Source: Idiomarina sp. (lineage in GTDB: Bacteria; Pseudomonadota; Gammaproteobacteria; Enterobacterales; Alteromonadaceae). From it: a DNA stretch of 64,000 bases. A model generated the notes under the pieces. That model was not told the DNA's origin and searched no databases. It saw only the letters and a list, made by a program, of their open reading frames with translations. Below, piece by piece: positions 59,251 through 64,000 of the stretch. The number at the start of each line of letters is the position of its first letter. Position 1 is the stretch's first letter. The DNA lies in the NCBI GenBank assembly GCA_022565355.1, contig JAIUMU010000001.1, positions 372,001 to 436,000 on the forward strand, read 5' to 3'. The position numbers were made by a program, and so were the translations under genes.

Positions 59251-59372
59251 TGGAAGCACGTTCCTATCATCAGCGCTACCACCCTACCGCTCCATTCTTC
59301 GCTTATCTTCGTTTATCTTAGCACTGTGCCAACAATCGCTTTATCAGAACAACCACATCGTAAATACTGATT

Positions 59373-59400
59373 TTCACAGCGCCAATATATCTGGCATAAT
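59373..59400 (+). promoter_or_regulatory. Promoter of grxA
   Basis: TTCACA (59373-59378) and CATAAT (59395-59400) are separated by 16 bases and lie about 50 bases before the grxA start. They resemble a sigma-70 promoter with one mismatch in each hexamer, giving grxA its own start point within the nrd cluster. Confidence 0.55.
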
Positions 59401-59451
59401 GCACGCCAAATTTTCACCACTCATAACGGTACTAAAATCTAGGAGAGTAAT

Positions 59452-59715
59452 ATGTTAACTGTAATTTTTGGTCGCCCTGGCTGCCCATTCTGCGTGCGTG
59501 CTGTACAAATTGCGAAACAGTTATCAAGCAAGCGCGATGATTTTGAATACCGTTACGTGGATATGCAAGAAGAAGGTATTACCAAAGCGGATTTGGAAAA
59601 AACCATCGGCAAGCCGGTAATGACCGTGCCGCAAATATTCGTTGATGAGCTCCATGTAGGTGGCTGCACCGAATTTGAAGCCCATGCTAAGGAACATTTA
59701 GGCTTATACGCTTAA
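59452..59715 (+). CDS. grxA: Glutaredoxin 1
   Basis: A glutathione-dependent dithiol reductant for class Ia ribonucleotide reductase and other targets. It has 87 residues with the active site CPFC at 11-14, TVPQIFVDE with the cis-proline, and VGGCTEFEAH for glutathione binding. The ATG follows AGGAGAG. Placement directly after nrdAB-yfaE fits its role in reducing NrdA, although it has its own likely promoter. Confidence 0.95.
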   Translation: MLTVIFGRPGCPFCVRAVQIAKQLSSKRDDFEYRYVDMQEEGITKADLEKTIGKPVMTVPQIFVDELHVGGCTEFEAHAKEHLGLYA

Positions 59716-59751
59716 TCCCGGCCTATTCGGTAGCGGCGTGTTCGGTAGCGG

Positions 59752-62700
59752 CTAGTGCAACGCTTTCTCGATTTCTTCTAATCGTTGCTTCAGCCGCTGC
59801 TCAGATACCGGAAACTTGGTGCCCAACTGCTGGGCAAAAGTAGACACCCGAAACTCCTCTAAATACCATCGGAAATCATCCAGCTCACTAGGTGGCCGGT
59901 CGCCTTTCTGTACCTTTTTATAAAGTTCCTGCCAACGGTTTTCCAGTTTCTCAAATACTAAACTGCGCACCCGATCTTTGGTTGGGTCCACCGGTAGTTT
60001 TTCTGTGCGTTGCAGTAACGCTTTTAAATACCGTTCCGCATCATCTAAACGTTTAGCGCCAAAATCACTCACAAACCCTGGATATACCAAGCGGTGCAAA
60101 TGCGCTTTTACATCATTGTATGATTGCGCCAAGGCTAAAGGGATTTTTCCTTTTAATAACTTCTGTATCTGCTGGCTTAGCACTAGGCAGCGCTCTACTT
60201 GCTGGGCTATCTGTAACGTTTGATCATTTAACTCAGCCCGCACTTGATTGGTTAGTTCCCGAAACTCAGCTTCTGTTGCTGGCAGTTTGCCACCGGTAAA
60301 CTGCTCTGTAAGGGCATCAATCGCCGCATACATACAATCTTCAATCAGCGCTTCTACTTTGCCCCAAGGGTTAAAGTAGAGAGCGAGCTTCGCTTTATTG
60401 GGTAACTTTTCTCGTAAATAATTTACTGGCGAAGGTATTTGCAGCATCACTAACTTACGCAGCCCTGCGCGGTTTGCGTTATCCGCTTCTACGGCGCTAT
60501 CAAATACGCGAATCGCTACGGTTTTACCCTCATCCTTTAAGGCGGGAAACGCCTGAATCGAAAACCGTCCGGTGCGCTTTTCTACCGCTTGCGGTGCATT
60601 ACCAAAGGTCCAATCCGTAAGCCCTTCCTGTTCAATATTCTCACCTGCAGTTTCTTTCAAGGTTGCCGTTAACTTAGGTTGCACAAGTTGCTGCACTTCC
60701 TTCAAATTACGGCCACGCGCAATCACCTTGTGATGTTCATCAAGCACCCGGAAATTCATTTGCACGTGTACTGGCAATCCAGATAGGTTCCATGCGTCGG
60801 CTGAAACCTCTACCCCCGTCATGCGCTTTAATTTACTGGTTAATACCTGCAACAACGGCACATCACCCGCTATCTCATTTGTATTAACCGCTTGTAAAAA
60901 GGCCCGCGCGTAGTTTGGTGCCGGCACAAAGTTACGCCGTATTGGCTTGGGTAAGCTTTTAATCAGGGCTACCACCAAATCTTCTCGTAACGCAGGAATC
61001 TGCCAATCAAAGCCAACATTCTGCACTTGATTCAGCACCGGCAGTGGAATATCTACAGAAACACCATCATCAATATCGTTCGGTTCAAACACGTAGCTAA
61101 GGGGCAAACGTAAACGCCCTTGCACCCACTCATCAGGGTAATCCACGGCAGTAATATGGCTGGCATCTTGCTGCATTAATTGCTCACGCGAGAAACACAG
61201 CACTTGTGGGTTCACTTTACGCTCACGTTGCCACCAATGTTTAAGGCTACGCTCATCGAAAATATTCTCAGGCAAGGCCTCATCGTACGCCGCGAATAAT
61301 GCCTCTTCATCAATCAAGATATCGCGGCGGCGAGATTTGTCTTCCAATTCACGCACGGCCTCAATTAACGCGTTATTCGCCCGCATAAAAGGCAATATTT
61401 GCCGCAGCTGCGCATTTACCAAGCCTTCGCGAATGAAAATCCGCCGCGCTTCCACCGCATCAATGCGGCCATATTGCACATTACGCCCGGCCACAATTAG
61501 CAAGCCAAATAAAGTAACTTGCTCAGTAGCGATCACTGCGCCCTGCTTCTTCGAGAAACGCGGCTCATGATAGTTCCGTTTCAGTAGATGCTCCGCAGCA
61601 GCCTCTATCCACTCTACGTCTATCTTTGCCACATAGCGGCCATACAACCGAGTGGTTTCTACGAGTTCGGCGGCAATAATCCATTTCGGCTTGGCACTAA
61701 ACAAAGCCGACCCCGGAAAAATAAAGAAGCGGCTTTGTCGCGCACCAACATACTGATGTTTTTCATCTTTATTACCGATATGGGAAAGTAAGCCAGACAA
61801 CAACGCACGGTGAATGGCTGCATAATCCGCAGGTTCATCATTAATGCGAATCCCCATTTCGCGTACACTTTGCCGTAACTGGGTATACACATCTTGCCAC
61901 TCACGAACGCGCAAGTAGTGAATTAGTTCCTGCTTACAGCGTTTGCGGAATTGATTACCACTTAACTCTTTCTGTTGTGCTTGCACATAATTCCAAAGGT
62001 TCAGATAACCTAAGAAATCAGAATCGTTATCTAAAAAGCGCTTGTGCAGCTCATCTGCCTTTTGCTGTTTATCATGGGGCCGCTCACGGGGATCTTGAAT
62101 ACTTAGCCCTGCCACAATAATTAATATTTCCCGAACACTACTAAATTGCTCTGCAGCCAGCACCATGCGGCCCAAGCGCGGATCTACTGGTAATCTACCG
62201 AGCGCACGGCCAATGGCGGTTAGCTTCGGCGCTTGGCGCTTGGCCATCTTCTGCATCGCGCCAAGCTCTTCCAGTAAGCGAATACCATCGTTAATAAAGC
62301 GCTCATCTGGGCGCTGTAAAAACGGAAACTTACGAATATCACCAAGCTTTAGTGTTGCCATTTGCAGCACTACAGAGGCTAAATTTGTGCGCAGAATTTC
62401 CGGATCCGTAAACTCCGGGCGATTAAGGAAATCTTCTTCGCTATACAGGCGCACACAAATACCCGGCCCAAGGCGTCCACAACGCCCGGCACGTTGATTA
62501 GCACTCGCTTGTGATATTGGCTCAATTGGTAAGCGTTGCACCTTGGTGCGGTAACTGTAGCGAGATATGCGCGCACTACCTGGGTCTATTACATAGCGTA
62601 TGCCTGGAACCGTTAATGAGGTTTCCGCTACGTTGGTCGCCAGTACAATACGCCGCCCTTGATGAGGCTGGAAAATACGGTTTTGTTCACTCGCCGAAAG

Positions 62701-63495
62701 CCGTGCATACAAGGGCACAATTTCCACCTGCTCACGATGTTCGCGAAAGGTATCTTGTAATGCATCTGCAGCATCGCGAATTTCCCGTTCGCCGCTCAAG
62801 AACACCAAGATATCGCCAGGGCCTTCGTGAACTAACGTGCTTGCAGCATCACAAATACCCTGCAATACATCGAGATCATTGTCTTCATCTAACGGCGGTT
62901 GATAACGAACTTCCACTGGAAAGGTACGCCCTGATACTTCAATTACCGGAGCATCCTTAAAATGCTGGGAAAAGCGTTCCGTTTCAATGGTTGCGGACGT
63001 AATAATAACTTTCAAATCGGGGCGTTTATCAATTAACTGCCTTAACACACCCAATAAAAAATCAATATTCAGCGAACGCTCGTGGGCCTCATCAATAATA
63101 ATGGCTGAATATTTCTTCAGCAGCCGATCCCGTTGCAGTTCAGCTAGCAAAATACCATCGGTCATCAGTTTAATAGCGGTGTCGGCTGAGGCGGTATCTT
63201 GAAAGCGAATTTTGAAGCCTACGGTTTGCCCTAACGGCTCTTCTAGTTCTTCGGCAATCCGGTTCGCTACAGAACGAGCAGCAAGCCTACGAGGTTGGGT
63301 ATGGCCAATCATGCCGTACTCAGCATAGCCCATTTCCAACAACATTTTTGGTAACTGAGTGGTTTTCCCCGAGCCTGTTTCACCCGCCAACACAATCACT
63401 TGGTGCTCGCTAATGGCCCGCATAATTCGAGCTTTTTCAGCAACTACCGGCAACTGCTCAGGATATTTTATGATGCGTTTTGAAACTTCAGCCAT
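59752..63495 (-). CDS. hrpA: ATP-dependent RNA helicase HrpA
   Basis: A large DEAH-box helicase; in E. coli it resolves stalled ribosomes and helps process fimbrial mRNA. GETGSGKTT (38-46), DEAH (135-138), SATIETERF, ATNVAETSLTVPG and QRAGRCGRLGPG are the helicase motifs; the long C-terminal DUF3418 half includes LPLSYVFEPND, LIKSLPKPIRRNFVPAPNYA and YFNPWGKVEALIED. At 1247 residues it lacks about 60-70 N-terminal residues of E. coli HrpA; a stop lies just upstream in frame, so this is not a start error. Confidence 0.95.
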   Translation of the reverse strand: MAEVSKRIIKYPEQLPVVAEKARIMRAISEHQVIVLAGETGSGKTTQLPKMLLEMGYAEYGMIGHTQPRRLAARSVANRIAEELEEPLGQTVGFKIRFQDTASADTAIKLMTDGILLAELQRDRLLKKYSAIIIDEAHERSLNIDFLLGVLRQLIDKRPDLKVIITSATIETERFSQHFKDAPVIEVSGRTFPVEVRYQPPLDEDNDLDVLQGICDAASTLVHEGPGDILVFLSGEREIRDAADALQDTFREHREQVEIVPLYARLSASEQNRIFQPHQGRRIVLATNVAETSLTVPGIRYVIDPGSARISRYSYRTKVQRLPIEPISQASANQRAGRCGRLGPGICVRLYSEEDFLNRPEFTDPEILRTNLASVVLQMATLKLGDIRKFPFLQRPDERFINDGIRLLEELGAMQKMAKRQAPKLTAIGRALGRLPVDPRLGRMVLAAEQFSSVREILIIVAGLSIQDPRERPHDKQQKADELHKRFLDNDSDFLGYLNLWNYVQAQQKELSGNQFRKRCKQELIHYLRVREWQDVYTQLRQSVREMGIRINDEPADYAAIHRALLSGLLSHIGNKDEKHQYVGARQSRFFIFPGSALFSAKPKWIIAAELVETTRLYGRYVAKIDVEWIEAAAEHLLKRNYHEPRFSKKQGAVIATEQVTLFGLLIVAGRNVQYGRIDAVEARRIFIREGLVNAQLRQILPFMRANNALIEAVRELEDKSRRRDILIDEEALFAAYDEALPENIFDERSLKHWWQRERKVNPQVLCFSREQLMQQDASHITAVDYPDEWVQGRLRLPLSYVFEPNDIDDGVSVDIPLPVLNQVQNVGFDWQIPALREDLVVALIKSLPKPIRRNFVPAPNYARAFLQAVNTNEIAGDVPLLQVLTSKLKRMTGVEVSADAWNLSGLPVHVQMNFRVLDEHHKVIARGRNLKEVQQLVQPKLTATLKETAGENIEQEGLTDWTFGNAPQAVEKRTGRFSIQAFPALKDEGKTVAIRVFDSAVEADNANRAGLRKLVMLQIPSPVNYLREKLPNKAKLALYFNPWGKVEALIEDCMYAAIDALTEQFTGGKLPATEAEFRELTNQVRAELNDQTLQIAQQVERCLVLSQQIQKLLKGKIPLALAQSYNDVKAHLHRLVYPGFVSDFGAKRLDDAERYLKALLQRTEKLPVDPTKDRVRSLVFEKLENRWQELYKKVQKGDRPPSELDDFRWYLEEFRVSTFAQQLGTKFPVSEQRLKQRLEEIEKALH

Positions 63496-63535
63496 AACGG
63501 GAAACTACTTCCTAACCAATCGGTGAACCACAACG

Positions 63536-63569
63536 AAAAAGGCCGCTAAGTTTAGCAAACCTAGCGACC
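63536..63569 (-). terminator. Rho-independent terminator of the CBS-domain gene
   Basis: On the minus strand GGTCGCTA pairs with TAGCGGCC (one G-T pair), with GTTT/AAAC extending the stem, and a run of five Ts follows. It lies about 115 bases past the CBS gene stop and just before hrpA. Confidence 0.7.
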
Positions 63570-63682
63570 CTCTGCGAACCTATATAACCGTTGCAGTGCT
63601 AATTTACGCCATATGATTGCGCCATATAAGAGCGCCGTATAAACATCAACAACGCACACATCAGTATACGTAACATTGCTCG

Positions 63683-64000
63683 TTATCGTTTACCGTGGCC
63701 ATCACGATGATGCAAATCAATAGCGCGCAATACATCGGTGCGGCTGATTACGCCCACAAGCTGTTGTTCATAATCTACCACAGGGTAAACCTTGGGCTTA
63801 TCGGAACCCAAGCTTTGCGCTAAATCCACCACAGCCATATCCATATTCACGGTAAGTACTTGCGCACTCATACAATCTTCAACCGTTGCCGATTGCTCAT
63901 TGTGATAGGTATCTTTGAGCATTTTCACCAAGCAATCTTGCTCCGATAAAAAACCGATTACTTGCTTATTATCATCAACCACCGGGCCACCACTTTGGTT
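63683..64000 (-). CDS. CBS-domain protein, C-terminal part
   Basis: The frame enters from the right edge, so only the last 105 residues are seen. They cover the end of a first CBS motif (SGGPVVDDNKQVIGFLSEQD) and a complete second one (VEDCMSAQVLTVNMDM to VGVISRTDVLRAID). CBS pairs bind adenine nucleotides and act as sensors. The His-rich C-terminus (LHHRDGHGKR) closes it. Stand-alone CBS proteins of this size are common in marine gammaproteobacteria, and the role is unknown. Confidence 0.85.
   Translation of the reverse strand, partial: NQSGGPVVDDNKQVIGFLSEQDCLVKMLKDTYHNEQSATVEDCMSAQVLTVNMDMAVVDLAQSLGSDKPKVYPVVDYEQQLVGVISRTDVLRAIDLHHRDGHGKR

Noticed and set aside
59726-59752. Direct repeat of TTCGGTAGCGGC between grxA and hrpA
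   Set aside because: Only two copies 15 bases apart, with no dyad and no further copies noticed; likely a small duplication.
1-64000. Mobile elements, prophage, defence islands, CRISPR arrays or tRNA genes
   Set aside because: Nothing resembling transposases, integrases, repeats with spacers or tRNA cloverleaves was found; the window is conserved core genome.

Overview
The window is a dense stretch of housekeeping chromosome from a gammaproteobacterium. The protein sequences, an argininosuccinate lyase carrying a fused acetyltransferase domain, and the gene orders (gyrA-serC-hisC-aroA-cmk-rpsA-ihfB-lapAB-pyrF; nrdA-nrdB-yfaE-grxA; rpmF-plsX-fabH-fabD-fabG-acpP; ydjA/sppA-ansA) point to Alteromonadales. 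An Idiomarina-like member is my best guess, by inference only. No phage, insertion sequence, CRISPR array, rRNA or tRNA gene was seen. Nearly all DNA is coding, with only three gene-free gaps over 300 bases.

Layout. 1-8.4 kb: the 5' end of a YdiJ-like oxidase, PEP synthase (ppsA) with its divergent regulator ppsR, a DUF1338 oxygenase, a class II DAHP synthase, a flavin reductase, htpX with a heat-shock-like promoter, and pepE. 8.4-14 kb: the biotin locus, with bioBFCD divergent from bioA across a probable BirA operator. 14-15.6 kb: asnS and its terminator. 15.6-21.7 kb: an arginine operon read leftward as argCB (one fused gene), argF, argG and argH(A) (a second fusion), behind a probable ArgR box. 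Four reading frames carry six enzymatic activities. 21.7-25.7 kb: a YdjA-like nitroreductase, sppA, ansA, then a gap with palindromes and a strong terminator that may hold a small RNA.

25.7-35.2 kb: a leftward fatty-acid and replication block: yceD, rpmF, plsX, fabH, fabD, fabG, acpP, terminator, pabC, mltG, tmk, holB, tatD. fabF, which normally lies between acpP and pabC, is absent from its place. 35.3-41.4 kb: a Maf-family pyrophosphatase, a HAD phosphatase, rluC, and rne behind a long leader. 41.5-53.4 kb: a ComEA-like protein, then the leftward supercluster from gyrA to pyrF. 53.7-59.7 kb: ubiG with a HAD phosphatase, then nrdA-nrdB-yfaE-grxA behind two NrdR boxes. 59.7-64 kb: hrpA and a partial CBS-domain gene.

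The most distinctive feature is the arginine operon: ArgC is fused to ArgB in the order opposite to the fungal enzyme, and the N-acetylglutamate synthase activity is present only as a GNAT domain on ArgH. Other points of interest are the missing fabF, the candidate small RNA at about 25.5 kb, heavily overlapped genes (bioB/bioF/bioC, gyrA/serC), and several readable regulatory sites (BirA, ArgR, NrdR, sigma-32).
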